Positions 21,729-34,039 of a DNA stretch of 64,000 bases are shown here, piece by piece. The position numbers were made by a program, and so were the translations under genes. Positions within the stretch are counted from its first letter, which is position 1, and the number at the start of each line of letters is the position of its first letter. This DNA is from Pyronema omphalodes. Taxonomy: Eukaryota; Ascomycota; Pezizomycetes; Pezizales; Pyronemataceae. The notes under the pieces were generated by a model that was not told the origin of the DNA, made no database searches, and saw only the letters and a program-made list of their open reading frames with translations. The stretch lies in contig JAJJXM010000033.1 in NCBI GenBank assembly GCA_024516155.1, forward strand, positions 434,001 to 498,000, in the 5' to 3' direction.

Positions 21729-23204
21729 GGTGGATGTGATTATTTTGAGGTGATCAAAGTACTTGAAGTGATTGAAGCTTGGTTATCTGTGAGGATGTGA
21801 GACCGTGATGAAGATGCTGATGTTGATGAGGAGGATAATCGGGCGGATTCAGAGGGGTTTTTATTTTGAATCTCGAACAATCAACTACAAGAGAGGTGTA
21901 GAGAGTGGTCTGGTAACCGCATGGTGAATTTGGAAGACTCTTACTGATCTTGAATTGTTCCGGCTCTGTGCGGAAGATGATATGGTGGGGCGTGATGCAT
22001 GGTGCGGGTAGGGATTCCCGGGATGTGAAGTTTAGCACATTCTTTTGAGCATTCCGATAAATCTTTTTTTAGTTAATCACCAGGTAAATAATGTCAATTA
22101 TACATTAACCCTGGTCATTGTGTATAGTGTCACGGTCTACTCAACACACGGAAGTATTCACTGTTTCCTGTTGAGTTTCTGTATTTCCTGATATACTTCC
22201 GCGATTCTGCTCGTGTAACTCTTCACCCATATTCCATAGGGAACCATCATTTCGATATTCAACAGCCTCATTGATACAGAGAGTTCCGGTTGAGCAAATA
22301 CTGACAGTACCCGTTTTTAGCAAACTAGCGGAACCTCGCGGATCTGAATTTTAGTCCATTCCGGGTACGATTAACAACCCAGGTTTGCTATTCCATAGAT
22401 ACCCAAGACATACGATGACCGAAATGACCGGATCAAACGGTTACGATCCGTTACCGGGTTCAGTGATTTCATGGTGTATTTTAGTATTATCAAAGTGCAG
22501 CTAGGTGGTGAACCCCTGCTTTCATCTGCAAACATCAGCCACAACGGTTCGGCGTCTTGTGATCGCTGATTTGCTTTAGCGATGGTGGGGTATTTGTGAG
22601 TCCTCACATAGACTCACAGGCTGTCACTGGTATTCTGTCATACTGTGTTTTTACATAAGTTCTCATTTAAAGGACTGTGCAGGACAAAAAACCACAGGAA
22701 AGTATGACTGTATCTAGAACTCATACTTGCATTATCTGTAGAATATTTGAATATCCGGATAGCCGCTTTTTGTCTACAAATCAGTGGGGCTGAAGTCTCA
22801 CTCTCTCATAAGACGTACCTACCCGTCTACGCGTTCATACAGCGTTCTGTATAAACCTTCGGAGTAGATGGCTTCCAGACTGATGTGTTGTAACGTGAGG
22901 CTTTCAGGGAAATTGTGGGGTGACCCGGTGAGTTAATGTTTGTGTATCAAGCTTCCTAGAGAAGGCGGATCGATTGCGCCGGGGTTTACTGCGCATTACG
23001 GAAGTGAGCCGAAGCACAGAATTGATGACATCATGAGCACGTGCCTTTGTAATAATAACACTAAGCCGACGTGCCACCTCCACTTCGCGAGCCTACCTAA
23101 AACTTCACTTCCGCCTACAATTTTCTCCACTCACGCGAATACGCCGCCGCACATATCTACCCACTCTTTGGATTCATTTGAGAAACACACGAACCTATTT
23201 AAGT
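21729..23204. other. 1.5-kb intergenic stretch, no gene seen
   Basis: Promoter region of the cerato-platanin gene and 3' flank of the transporter gene. A frame at 22940-23302 on the plus strand overlaps the transporter's last exon in antisense and reads as low-complexity sequence. No RNA gene or mobile element seen. Confidence 0.45.
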
Positions 23205-25016
23205 TTACTCTACATGTTTCGCAGTTGTTACTGTTTGCTGCTTCTCCGCAACTTCCTCAGCTTCCCGCTCCAACTCAGCTAGATAATCCTTCCGTCGCAT
23301 GATTGGCGCAAACCATGGTGCATTTTCCCATAGCCGGTCCATAGCTTCCAACGGAACCTTGCTTGTTTCCGGTAGGAGGGCCCAGAAGAAAACTGCATTC
23401 GTAAAGTTGCACACAACCTATTAATATTCATCAGCTTGGATTCATCAGCACCTCGCCGGGATTCACTAACGAAAAGTATATAATAACGCCAGCCTACACG
23501 GTTCATTGCAATTGGTGTAACTTGTCCAATCATTGTGTTCATGGCAAAGGAGATCATCGTGGCCAAGGATACACCGCGAGTCCGGGTTGTGGTATTGAAG
23601 ACTTCTGCTGGAATAATCCAACTGAGTGGACCACAGGCTACAGAGAAGCTGAAGTTGTAGATCCATGTGGTTGCTATAAATCCGATTTGAGCGGAGCGTG
23701 GATTGTTACTTCCAGGAGGAAATTGTTTCAGAAGGATCATCCCGGCAAGGAAACAGATTCCATTGAAGATGTTGGATGAAATCAAAGGCCAGCGTCGTCC
23801 TAGACGATCAATGAACATCATGCAAAGGAATTGGGCCAGAAGGGCCTATCTTGGTCAGTGGAAGCTTCAACGCATAAAGTATTACGTACGATTATGGAGT
23901 TTATCGCCTGGTATTTCAACGTTTGCTCAGTTGTCAATCCAATCTGTGCAAATATAGTTGGACTGTAGTATTGAACTGCAAATATCAGCGCTATACCCAT
24001 AGAAACGACTGGAGACTTACTTGCGGATACACCCGTCATCTGGACACTCCCCTGCAGAGCCACACATAAGAAGATTCGCCTAAAATTCGACTTGTTTTTT
24101 ACCAGTTCTCCCCAGGATTTTGCCGCATGATCATGCTCGAAAATCAGAGACTCCTGTATCTGTTCAAATTCTACTCTCACCCATGGATCCTCTGTATTGC
24201 CATGAGCATGCAAATCGGCCAGCACTTGGAGCCCCTCAGAAACCTTGTTGTTGTCGATAAGCCACCGTGGACTTTCCGGAAACAGGAAAATTAATAGCCC
24301 CAAAATACCAGCGGGGATACACTGAAGCCCCAATGGAACCCTCCATTGGCGACTGTCGGATGGGGAAAATCCGACGTAACATCCATATCCTATCCAGGAG
24401 GCACATAGAGCCCCAACTCCAAGCATAAACTGCTGCAGTGCGGTGATTCGTCCACGGATAGTCGGATGAGCAAGCTCGGCCTGATATAGCGGTACAATCA
24501 TGCAGAGGGTTCCTACTCCTACACCGGCCACGAACCGCCCGGCTTGCAAATAGCCAATGTTCTAGCTGTATCAGAATCGACATTTGGGAAAAACACTGGA
24601 AAGTGGTACTTGGCCTCCGGCTTGAAGTGCTCCTCCGAGGATGAATATAGCGGATGCAGCCGCGATAGTCGCGCGGCGACCTACCATGTCACCCATGTAT
24701 CCGGCCATAAACGCCCCACAGAAGGCTCCTGCCGTGAATAAAGATACTACCAAACCACTTTCATGGGATTTCAGTATCATTCAAAAGAATTATATCAGAA
24801 GCTCTCTTACGTTTCATCTGGATTTGGTGCAAACTTTGACGAGAACGAATCGGATGCAACGACTTGAGCAATAATACCCTTGCGAAATAAACGTCTTGTT
24901 AGTCCATTTTCTTTTTAGAAGATGGAAATACAAACCAAATCATAACCATAGTTAAAACTGCCGATCGATGCGAAGAGGCCGACTAGGAATTGATACCACT
25001 TGGGAGGAAGCGCCAT
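23205..25016 (-). CDS. MFS sugar transporter (sugar porter family)
   Basis: Plasma-membrane proton-coupled or facilitative hexose/pentose transporter with 12 predicted helices. Seven exons: 25016-24936, 24878-24811, 24757-24610, 24561-24021, 23975-23890, 23845-23471 and 23417-23205, total 503 residues. Introns are 44-57 nt; all six joins are frame-compatible. Sugar-porter signatures: NYGYDLG in helix 1, GRR after helix 2 (GDMVGRRATI), AGRFVAGVGVG, the PESPRWL motif before the central loop, QYYSPTIF in helix 7, DRLGRRWPL after helix 8, and PETSKVPLEAMDRLW after helix 12. The C-terminal tail is charged. The divergent neighbour at 25748 is an arabinofuranosidase, so L-arabinose or an arabino-oligosaccharide is a plausible substrate, by inference only. 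Confidence 0.93.
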
Positions 25017-25747
25017 GACTGTTGAGTCTAGCTATCTAGGCTGCCATAGCGTGGCAGAGAGATGATTCATTATATACCACAAAGGAAAAGTCGAGGCTCA
25101 TTAAACGCGTCTTCATCCCTATGGGAAAACTAAATGATGCTAGAAACCCGGTTAATTGCGAAGAAATCCGGGGTCGAATGTGGAGGTTGGAGTCGCATGA
25201 TACCGGCTGTTGATGCTCGGTGATCGGCGCTGGAAATCCGAGAGGCGCGGTATGCCGGGTTCTTCGGGGGATTTGAAGGCGAGATGGAGGCCGGCATCGA
25301 ACAAACTATCAACTTATATCGGGTTTCACGGGGGCTTTTTGTTATCCAGATGAATTTGTTAGATTTGAATGGCCTGTTGATATGGCTTGGTATTGCTCTT
25401 ACCCTTTTCCAACTTCTCTCTTCTGTTCAACGGATTGTACGGGGAATTGTAATATATGAACACTGCCCACATCGGCACCACATTCTGGGGACCGTCCCGG
25501 GGTCACCTGAATAGGCTCCATGCACGACGGATACAATTCTCGTGTAACTTTCCTACCGCCTAAATGGTATTTATCCAACCCGCAGGGTATCATCATGGGT
25601 ATAAACGATTTTTGATCCTCGCATCCACATCAAATCTTAATGCTGGCTCTTATTATAAGAGGAGCATCGTGAGACCCACGAAAATCGAGGCAACTGCGAA
25701 CAAAACTATCAGTGAGCCCCTCTATCTGTCTCTTTACTACCGTCAAG
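25017..25747. promoter_or_regulatory. Divergent promoter region with sugar-regulator-like motifs
   Basis: About 730 bp separate the transporter and arabinofuranosidase start codons. CGGTTAAT at 25149-25156 fits the CGGDTAAW consensus I recall for Aspergillus AraR. Matches to the CreA carbon-repressor consensus SYGGRG lie at 25168-25173, 25485-25490 and 25497-25502. This arrangement would fit arabinose induction plus glucose repression of both genes. Short consensus matches occur by chance, so this is suggestive only. Confidence 0.4.
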
Positions 25748-27350
25748 ATGACGACCTTCACTGCTTCCACAGATGGTTCTGCTGCCATCAACATCGATCC
25801 TAATCGCATCCTCTCCCCCATTGCCGATGAAATCTACTCTGGCTTTACCGAGCATATGGGTCGGTGTATCTACGGTGGTCTTTACGACCCCGATAATCCC
25901 CTCAGCGACTCAAACGGCTTCCGAAAAGACGTCATCGGATGTTTCAAGGAGCTCAATTGCCCAGTTGTTCGATATCCCGGAGGAAACTTCGTTGCGACCT
26001 ACCATTGGTATGAAGGAGTGGGCCCAGTTGAGAAGCGTCTCAAGCGACCTGAATTGGCCTGGAATGGAGTGGAGACGAATGAGTTCGGTACAGATGAGTT
26101 TATGAAGTGGTGTAAGGCTGTGGGAACACAGCCGTATTTGTGCTTGAATATGGGAACCGGAACCTTGGATGAAGGTTTGTACTCGTACCTACCTGCTATT
26201 CGAAGAAATAACATGCTGATTTGGAAATAGCACTGGGATGGCTGGAGTATTGTAATGGCGAGAAAGACACGTACTGGGCCAACCTCCGTCGTGCGAATGG
26301 TCACAAAGAACCATATCGAGTAAAATATTGGGCTCTTGGCAACGAATGTTACGGGGAATGGCAAGTGGAGCAGTCAACAAAGGAGGATTATGCAAAGAAG
26401 GCTTATCAATGGGCAAAAGCCCTGAAGCTGATTGATCCCAGCATATGTCTGATCCTCTGCGGAGAGTTGGGATATGTCGAATGGGACCAATACGTTCTTG
26501 ATAAATGCATAAAATGGATTGACATGCATTCAATTCACATGTATACCGCTGATAAGGAGTAAGTTTCCTTATCGACACAAAAGATAAATCGGCTAATATT
26601 TCCAGGCACGTGGCGAATGCAACCGGTCCACTAGCAGCCGAGAGAGCTATAGAAATTTGTGCCAGTCTCATCGACATGGCACGTATCAAAGCCGGCGTTG
26701 AAAAGCGCCCTAAGATCTGCTTCGACGAATGGAACATCTGGGACCCTGTCCGGGCACCAGGTGACAAGGGAGCAGAAGAGTGTTACACCGTCTCTGACAT
26801 GTTAGCAATGGCAGTCTGGTGCAACGTGTTTATCCGGCAGTCCAAGTATCTCGGTATGACGAATATTGCACAAAGCGTGAACGTGATCTCTCCGTTAATG
26901 ACGACAAAGACTGGATTGATAAAGCAGACTACTTGGTGGGTTTATTTGTTGTTTGCAAAGTATATGAGAGGTACTACACTTGGATTGCATTTGAAGTGTG
27001 GAAAATATGATGGAAGGACAAATCCGAAGTTTATTCAGTCGACGATGGACACACCATGGTTGGATGTAAGTGCGGCGGTGAATGATGGTTATATTAACTT
27101 GGCGGTGGTTAATCTACATCCGGAGGATGGTATAACGGTAGATCTTAATGGCATACCGGATGGAACAGTCATTCAAGAATTTCTAGTGACCGGGAAGAGC
27201 TTGGATAATGTCAACACTGAGGGGAATACTACGGTCGAGATTGTGGAGACCAGCCATATTTTAGGCCCAGAACACATCCAAAGTTGGGTCTTTCCGAAGC
27301 ATTCTTTTGTGCTTTTGCGATGGAGAATAGAAGTGGTGGGTTCCAAGTAA
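25748..27350 (+). CDS. abfC: Intracellular alpha-L-arabinofuranosidase, GH51 (AbfC type)
   Basis: Retaining glycosidase that releases arabinofuranose from short arabino-oligosaccharides. Exons 25748-26174, 26231-26558 and 26606-27350 give 499 residues, the usual length of the intracellular GH51 group. Introns are 56 and 47 nt; the first has a CTGAT branch site. No signal peptide follows the start MTTFTAST, in line with cytosolic location. GH51 landmarks: GFTEHMGRCIYGG near residues 34-46, VRYPGGNF, KYWALGNECYG with the general acid/base Glu, DMHSIHMYT, and KICFDEWNIWDP with the nucleophile Glu, then IAQSVNVISPLMTT. A C-terminal beta-sandwich follows. Upstream in-frame sequence has no ATG, so 25748 is the start. 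It is divergent from a sugar transporter. Confidence 0.95.
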
Positions 27351-29326
27351 TTGTAGATACAGACTGTAAGAGATATCATATCATTCATGTCATAAGCTGT
27401 CAAATACCACGGACTTCTGATTCCTGAAAAACGAGTACAAGTTCCAACCCAACACATGTGACGTATGGACTTGCAATATCTTCAAATAATAAGAAACCTA
27501 CACTTATACATGGCGTGCATTGACCCCTCAAGTACAGAGTCACCCGGGGTTTGTTTATCACACGTGCAAAGATAGCACTTACCCCTCCGCCGCCACCTCT
27601 TAAAAAAATGCTAAAGGCGGAGGAGAAGGCGTTCTAATACACTTCAAAGATACACTCTATTTCCACATATGATTACAGTCTTCAATACGCCGTAGCCGGT
27701 AATATTACCTCAAGACTAACTCCCATGCAATAACCTACACTGCTATACGAATACTAATATACCACTCCAAATTCAATCATTGATGGCTTTTATCCCTTAT
27801 TATAGCATCAGTCGCTCCAATGTTACAAAACACACACGGTAGATGCCACAAAGTTGTATAAAGTTGAGAGCAATAGTGGTCGGCCGTTGGTTATAAACTC
27901 GAGAGAAATTAATTCTTGAAGGTTCAAGATGGAAAGTTTTTGAAATAAAAATCAAACAATAAACCCGATTTCATACAACCCTAGATTAAAAGGATATACA
28001 GAATAGAGTCAATATATATAGATCCTTCATTCCGCTATACGCTATTCAATCTTTTTGAAACCGTAGTAATGCATCATACAGCATCACACAGCATCATATA
28101 TAAGCATACCGTATATCACAATCCAAAACTTTTAATCCGCCAAGGTTGCTGACTTCCTGCTTTCCATACTTTGCAGAAACATTATATAAAGATAAATCAG
28201 TCCAGAAATCCAGAAATTTCTGTAAATGGAAACGCATTCAGGCAAACCATAGTCTTGAAACTTTCTTTAATAGCTGGGAAACGTTTCATGGAAATTTCAG
28301 CGTTTGCAGTTTTTTTCGTGACGTCTGTCATGTGAAAAGAGGTAGAAAAATCAATTGGCATTAGAAAATGCCGTACCAATGATGGCCTAAGAGTTTGGTC
28401 CTTCACGACAGCGTTCCCATTGTCAAAGATAATAGAAAAAGTAAAAATTTAAGCTTTAAAACTGCTGTGAGCGACGGATGTAGAAGAAATTTTCTCCGTG
28501 CAGTTACTATCTACAACGTTAGATGTGATAGGTGAGACTGTACCATCACTCAATTCTCGCCCAATTCTGTCAGATAATTAATAAATCCCTACTGTTCAAA
28601 ACTATTACAAACGAAAATGAGGAATTAAAAATCGGAACTTGATGATAGTTTCAAGGGTATTGAATACCGAGAGACGGAGCTTAAAGTGATAACGCATCAT
28701 TTCAACCTCCGATTTTCCCTTGCTCCACTCGCTTCCACTTTATCTACCATTAGACTTCGCTGTCTTATCCCGGGCTGACATTGTTCTCTAACCTCCAATC
28801 CCCGAACCTCCACCTCCACTCCTCGCACGAGAGACAAAGTGACGATTAAGGAACAACGTCAGTTTTTAGAGAAATGAATTTCATATTTGGATTTGCTATT
28901 TGGCTGCGGCCAGTGGAATTTGTGCTTGAGTTGAGTTGTCTAGAACAAGTTACTGATTTATCACAACCGCAGAACGAATTTCTATCAATATTACAGAGTT
29001 AACGCCTATCTATGTCACTGCATTTTTATAAAACAGTAAAGGACAACACTAAATACGAATTTCGCTCCTGGACTCTGGGCTTCGCGCTACGTTTTGACGT
29101 TATCCTGACAACTTCGTAGGGCTACCCAGACGAATGGTTCCCTTCAGTATCCGCCACGGTTGGCAACCGTTATTTCGAACGATGATTTTTCTAGATTCTC
29201 TTACTGTTACCTCTAGACCTGGCTTCTCTCTCGTTGCTATCTGTTTAGTTTTCGCTGACCAACTTAAACTGGTAAGATGACCGATCAAATCTTGGGGCGG
29301 CAAAGAAGCAAACGTATGTACGTACG

Positions 29327-29342
29327 TATGGTGCGCACCATA
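29327..29342. repeat. 16-bp perfect palindrome
   Basis: TATGGTGCGCACCATA reads the same on both strands. It follows directly on a run of GTACGTACGTA, itself palindromic, so about 30 bp are self-complementary. It could be a binding site for a dimeric regulator or simple-sequence chance. Confidence 0.8.
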
Positions 29343-29482
29343 TGCGTCATCAAAAAATACTTCCAGATATACCATAGTGCCATGGTATACATACTCATGG
29401 TTCTTCTTTCGATGTATGGGTCCACACTCGCTCAGTTCTGCTAACCAACTTAAATAATTAGTTCTCACATGTGTCGTTGGCG

Positions 29483-29590
29483 CCTATTAGCGACTATTGG
29501 CGACTATGTATCCGTCATAGACTACTCAGCAGCGACTAACTATCCATTACGACTATCCATTGCAACTATCCATCCATCAGCGACTATCCA
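29483..29590 (+). repeat. Degenerate CGACTATCCAT repeat array
   Basis: About eight imperfect copies of a 10-12-base unit with core GACTAT(C/T)CAT or CGACTATTGG. Copies diverge, so this is an ageing minisatellite. Confidence 0.7.
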
Positions 29591-29666
29591 AACCTTTCGA
29601 ACCTTTCGATTCTCCACCATAATTATAACCATATACAGCACAAACATAGCATGCCAATTCCGCTCA

Positions 29667-29717
29667 CCTCCGATCTCCCTTCTCCTCCGATCTCCCTTCT
29701 CCTCCCATCTCCCCGCC
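29667..29717 (+). repeat. 17-bp tandem repeat, pyrimidine-rich
   Basis: Two identical adjacent 17-base units (29667-29683 and 29684-29700; CCTCCGATCTCCCTTCT) followed by a partial diverged third copy. Confidence 0.85.
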
Positions 29718-29879
29718 CCCCTCTCCCCCCTCTCCCACATTCTCGCTTTACAATCCAATTGATGCTCGGACTAAAAGAATTCCTGTGGTGTGAGTCCAGA
29801 CCTTTAAGAAATGCAGCGAACTGTTGAAGCTACAGTTAGGCGCCGTCATGGTCCACTATACATATTCACCATATGCACG

Positions 29880-29902
29880 TTTTTTTTTTTTTTTTTTTTT
29901 TT
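29880..29902 (+). repeat. Poly-T homopolymer, 23 bases
   Basis: An uninterrupted T run. It could be the poly(A) tail of a retroposed sequence on the minus strand; I saw no element attached to it. Confidence 0.9.
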
Positions 29903-30268
29903 GATCCGTGCAGGCCCTGCAGGCCTTGCAGGGAAGAGGGGGTGGTGTGTGTAGTATGGTGTGGTGTGAGTGGGGTGCTGTTGTGCTTCTTCCTCGGCGG
30001 TGCCTCGGCGGTTCTGCTTCTCTTCGGAGAGGGAAATCGATGATAAATTTCACTAAATGTTTCTGGGGTGAAGAAAGACTGGAGGATAATTGGAGCGAAT
30101 AAGGGCAGGAAGATCACCGGAGCGAATGAGCTCGGGAAGATCATTGGGGCGAATAAAGGCTAATTTCATTCTTCATTCTTCATTCTTCTCCAGTCCGCAA
30201 CGGGAATCATTCTGGAACCAGGAACCAATCTCACGTCACTTTGGATGCAATCAACCGGGGTTGTAAAG

Positions 30269-30425
30269 TATCACCCTGCACTGTCCTATCCAGCTGTACA
30301 CCATACATCTGTAGTCGGAGGCATGAATGGTTTGGTCTCCATGTGAGTATGTACATCACCCTGCCATATCCACCCACCCATACATACATACATCACCCTT
30401 ACTGCCTTATCCATCCATACATTAC
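30269..30425 (+). repeat. Three imperfect copies of a roughly 37-bp unit
   Basis: Units beginning near 30269, 30352 and 30389 share the pattern CATCACCCT, then GCC-TATCCA-CC and ATACAT. The first copy is separated from the other two by about 45 bp. Confidence 0.6.
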
Positions 30426-30706
30426 CCTGCCCGCCCCGCCCCGTGGTTGCTTAACGACCCAGTGAGAAGCTCACCATTAGAGGCCACAAAGAAGTGCTAT
30501 GAACCATCGAATAACACTTCATAAACAACCGACAGCTCCTCCGAACTCGCAGAGGTCTGGAAACAACACATTTATCATCCAGACAAACGACCATTCCATC
30601 CTGAAGACATCGATGACCGTCATGAACGAGTGAACGTGACAATGCACATGTCACCCGGTACCCCGCAAGCAATCACTCCTCCCTCCGCCTCTACCTCCTC
30701 CGCACA

Positions 30707-31975
30707 ATGTCAATGTCCGACGCCGGCACCGCGATTGAAACCACCCTTTTCTCTGTTACAACACTCGTCCACGCGATTCGAGTCTACGTCGATGTTGCTT
30801 CTCCAACCCAAAATCGAAAATTACGAACGAGTACTCTTCTCGCAACAATAGGATACCTTTTCTACACAGTTACATACGCTCTTGAAGTTTCGAATCTCAG
30901 AAGCTCTACCCCTCTTCCAGATGTTATCTCGGTACAAAAAGTTCTCGTTCCTGCTGCTCTGTTGGCAATCAAATCTTCTCTGGTCGCAATGTACACACTC
31001 CTCAACCTGAAACGGCAGAAGATGTTGATGGGTTCTGCATTCGGCTTCCTCGCCGGTATATTTCTTGCGGTGGTGATAATCGAACGGATAGGATGCCGAC
31101 CATGGCTGAGCGCGGACTGTAATCAGACAAGGGCAGTGGTAGCAACAACAGCGTTGGATGTGTCTGGGTACATCTTTGGTAAAGCTCCCAGCCACTATAT
31201 CTTCTAGCCTCTTTATCATCATCATCCACGTCGCAGCTTTTTTCTTTCTTTTCTTTTTTTTTTTAAAAAAAAAAACGTACGTACATATGTATGGAATAAC
31301 TAACTGACAACTATCTTAGTCGCAATCATCCCAGTCATTTGTTGGAAGGAAATAATCAAATCTGAGAAATTCTCAGTGTTGGCAATGTTACTACTTACAA
31401 CTGCTGTCAGTGCGCTATCTCTCGCGCATGCTGTTCTTCGTTTAGATAGGGCCACGTATCCTAAATCGCTCCTGCCCGACGTGTTGGTAAACGCCGAGCT
31501 TGCTGCCGCGCTAATTATCGCTTCTTTACCTGAGTTATGGTATTCCTTACAAGGCCATCTGCGGGGTTCAGGAATTGGTAATCGTCGTAATGCCAGCCAC
31601 CTTTCCGCTGTTCAAGATATCGATGGAAACAAACCCGACGGAGGTCGAGGTGGTGTTGTTGGTGGTGGTAGTAATGGTAGTGATCCAGAGGCACCAAACC
31701 ACTTTGATCCAAGATCTCTAGGTGTTTTACCCGACTCTATTCACAGCAGTTTACGAAGCGAGATATCAACTCCAAGACAACCACCGATTGAGGATTGGCA
31801 AGCGGAGTCAAGAGAGGCTCTAAGGAATATGAGAAGAGATTCTAGGGAAATATCTCAGCCTTGTGTAGAACTTTGGCCTTGGGATTTGGATACGGCGTCC
31901 AATACCATTACGATTACTCGTACTCCGCCTACAGCTGCAATAACGGGAGTGGAAGGGGAAGGGAGAGGAGGATAG
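30707..31975 (+). CDS. Seven-helix integral membrane protein, family not identified
   Basis: Exons 30707-31178 and 31320-31975, with a 141-nt phase-1 intron, give 375 residues. Seven hydrophobic segments are visible, roughly at residues 10-30, 42-62, 76-98, 105-126, 140-168, 180-200 and 215-237; the fifth spans the splice site (DVSGYIF then VAIIPVICW). This resembles the topology of fungal rhodopsin-like/SAT4 or Pth11-related proteins, but I see no retinal lysine and no CFEM domain. A Cys pair in GCRPWLSADC may form an extracellular disulfide. The long C-terminal tail is soluble, Gly/Ser/Arg-rich and acidic, typical of a cytosolic signalling tail. A receptor or sensor role is inference. The intron contains an 11T/11A palindrome. 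Two in-frame ATGs lie close together; I took the first. Confidence 0.72.
31254..31275. repeat. T11A11 palindrome within an intron
   Basis: Eleven T directly followed by eleven A, inside the intron of the seven-helix protein gene. It could form a hairpin in RNA. A near-identical T12A11 lies at 48301. Confidence 0.9.
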
Positions 31976-32080
31976 ACAAAAAGTGCTCGGTCCGAGTCGG
32001 AGGAATTGTAAATACGACATTAATCGGTGGTATATATGGGGCCGCAGGACAGGAAGGGGGAAGAAAGAAAGTAACAAGCG

Positions 32081-32110
32081 CAGGTACAGGCACAGGAACA
32101 GGCACCGGCA
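32081..32110 (+). repeat. Hexamer tandem repeat (CAGGNA)5
   Basis: Five tandem hexamers: CAGGTA, CAGGCA, CAGGAA, CAGGCA and CCGGCA. Confidence 0.85.
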
Positions 32111-32217
32111 ATCAGGGAGGGAGGGAGAAGCAGTCAAGCAGCAAACGCAGGCACGGCACGCCACAGGCACAAGGAACGAATGTAATGAATCAATCAAATG
32201 TAACGACCAATGATGAA

Positions 32218-32250
32218 ATGCAAATGCAAATGCAAAATGAAATGCAAATT
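32218..32250 (+). repeat. ATGCAA hexamer repeat
   Basis: Three exact ATGCAA units followed by diverged AATGAAATGCAAAT copies. Confidence 0.8.
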
Positions 32251-33221
32251 AAATGAAAAGAAATGTATATACCTCAAACTTTCCAAGAATCCAAGAATCC
32301 AAGAATTCCAAGGACCAAAACTTTTTTTTCTTCCTCTTGTCTTATCTCTATGGCACCATATAGAACTTTTTTTTTTCTTTTTTTTTCCTTCGCTTTCACC
32401 CCATACTTACATACGGCGTTTCCGAAACAGAAACAGAGTGCGTTGGGCTATGTAACATATTCGTTGCATCTTCCAACTGGCTGTGTGCGACATGGATGCA
32501 TGGTTTGACGGCTAAACTAAACTAACCAACTAACGAACGAACGATTTTCGACTTGACTCGACTGCTGCAGACGTATGCAAGCTATGCAGGGCTCTCCAGA
32601 TATGTACCAGCATACCAGCATGTGGTAGTTATGCACTTTATAACTCTTGGCACTCTTGGAAGTCTATGTACGTACGACGTAACATGGTGAACTCGTGAGA
32701 TGTATTTTTTTTATTGTTTATTTAAGAAATAATTCAGGGTGGGGTTTCATATGTATATACACCGCAACTACGGGGTTTGACCTGTTTATGAAGTTTTCAC
32801 TCTTTTTGTAACCGATGTTATAAAACCTGGTTGATTTCGGTGGACGCAAAAATTTGAATAGAAAATAATGGCCTTTCTTTTAGTTTTCCACCTCGTCACC
32901 GGAAATTTGGTATTTATCTCGTGGAAACTTGAGGTTAGCTACAGTCCTAACTGTAAAATGTCTAGGATTTTTGTTTTTGCTTTTGTTTTCAGGGCATGGT
33001 GCAGTGGATTTATATAGTAGATTAGCATAGTTTGTCCCTGAAGCCCGGTGCACGATATATGGTATATGATATCCCCGAGGTTATAATGTACCATAAGGTA
33101 TGGAAGATTCGGAATGGATAATGAATATGGTACCATGATATGCTGTGGTATGTATGTGTGTTTGAGGTATGTAGCACGGCGCAGGGCTAGGTATGTAGGT
33201 ATTGAATTCCGTATAGGGTAT

Positions 33222-33322
33222 GAATGTACGAATAAATGAATGTACGAATAAACGAATAAATGAATGTGTGAATGTTTGTATGGGTATATGGGTATATGGG
33301 TATGGGTATATGAATGTATGGG
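33222..33322 (+). repeat. GAATGTACGAATAAA / GGGTATAT tandem repeats
   Basis: Two GAATGTACGAATAAA units, then further AATAAAC/GAATG copies, then four GGGTATAT-like units. The whole block is a compound microsatellite. Confidence 0.75.
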
Positions 33323-34039
33323 ATATATGGTGCCTCTACAGTCAGCCAGACAAACAGCTGACTGGCTGATTGGATTGTTGGTTGGCTTAAACAAATTCAT
33401 TTTGATCAATAAGATAACATCAGTTTTTATATTCAAAATAGTTAATGGTATGCGCCATATATATGTAAAAATAATCTCGGGGAATATTATTTTCGTTAAA
33501 AAAAAATGGAAGAAGGAAAGAGAAAATGATGTTGAAAATAAGCTTTATACTTCTCCTAAAAAAAAGAAGGCTAGAGGCGAGCGATGTGTTAAGTTAGGTT
33601 AAGTTAGGCTGGATCTAAGTCTGGATGTCGCGCATGGAGCCATGGAGCCATAAGGCTGCTTTTTTTGTCTTATTTTTTTGCGACTCTTGAAGTAGAGTAA
33701 AGTGACTTAGGTTTCAAAGGAGCGTGCTAGTAAGTTGAGTCTCAAGGAGGAGAATATGAAATAAAATGAAAATAGAAGGAAGAGGAAGAGAAAGAAACTT
33801 GACTGAAAAATCTGGTATGTATTCGGATCTTGGATCTTGCGGAATATCAATTCCGGGTCGGGTTCTAGAAACCGGCCGAGAAAATAGAACAAACCGCTAA
33901 TTAACCGATCATCCAACGACAACCCCCGGCCCGGCCCTCCTCCCACCCCCGCAAGTCGCGTCGCGTCTCTCCCGACCCCACCAACGCGTTCCCCCACCAC
34001 AACCAGGCAACGAGGCAACCACGAACAAGGCAAACAACC

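Larger units (their letters stand above)
27351..30706. other. 3.4-kb gene-free stretch with minisatellites
   Basis: No open frame with protein-like content on either strand. The left part (27480-29050) is AT-rich. The right part (29320-30430) is packed with a palindrome, several short tandem repeats and a T homopolymer, listed separately. Confidence 0.5.
31976..34039. other. 2-kb intergenic stretch with simple repeats
   Basis: 3' flank of the membrane protein gene and promoter side of the JmjC gene. It holds hexamer, ATGCAA and GAATGTACGAATAAA-type repeats and several T-runs. Open frames here are products of the repeats. Confidence 0.5.

Noticed and set aside
22940..23302. 120-codon plus-strand frame
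   Set aside because: Antisense to the last exon of the sugar transporter at its 3' end and low complexity elsewhere.
32939..33436. 165-codon minus-strand frame rich in His, Tyr, Pro and Ile
   Set aside because: Translation of the GAATG/GGGTATAT microsatellites, not a protein.
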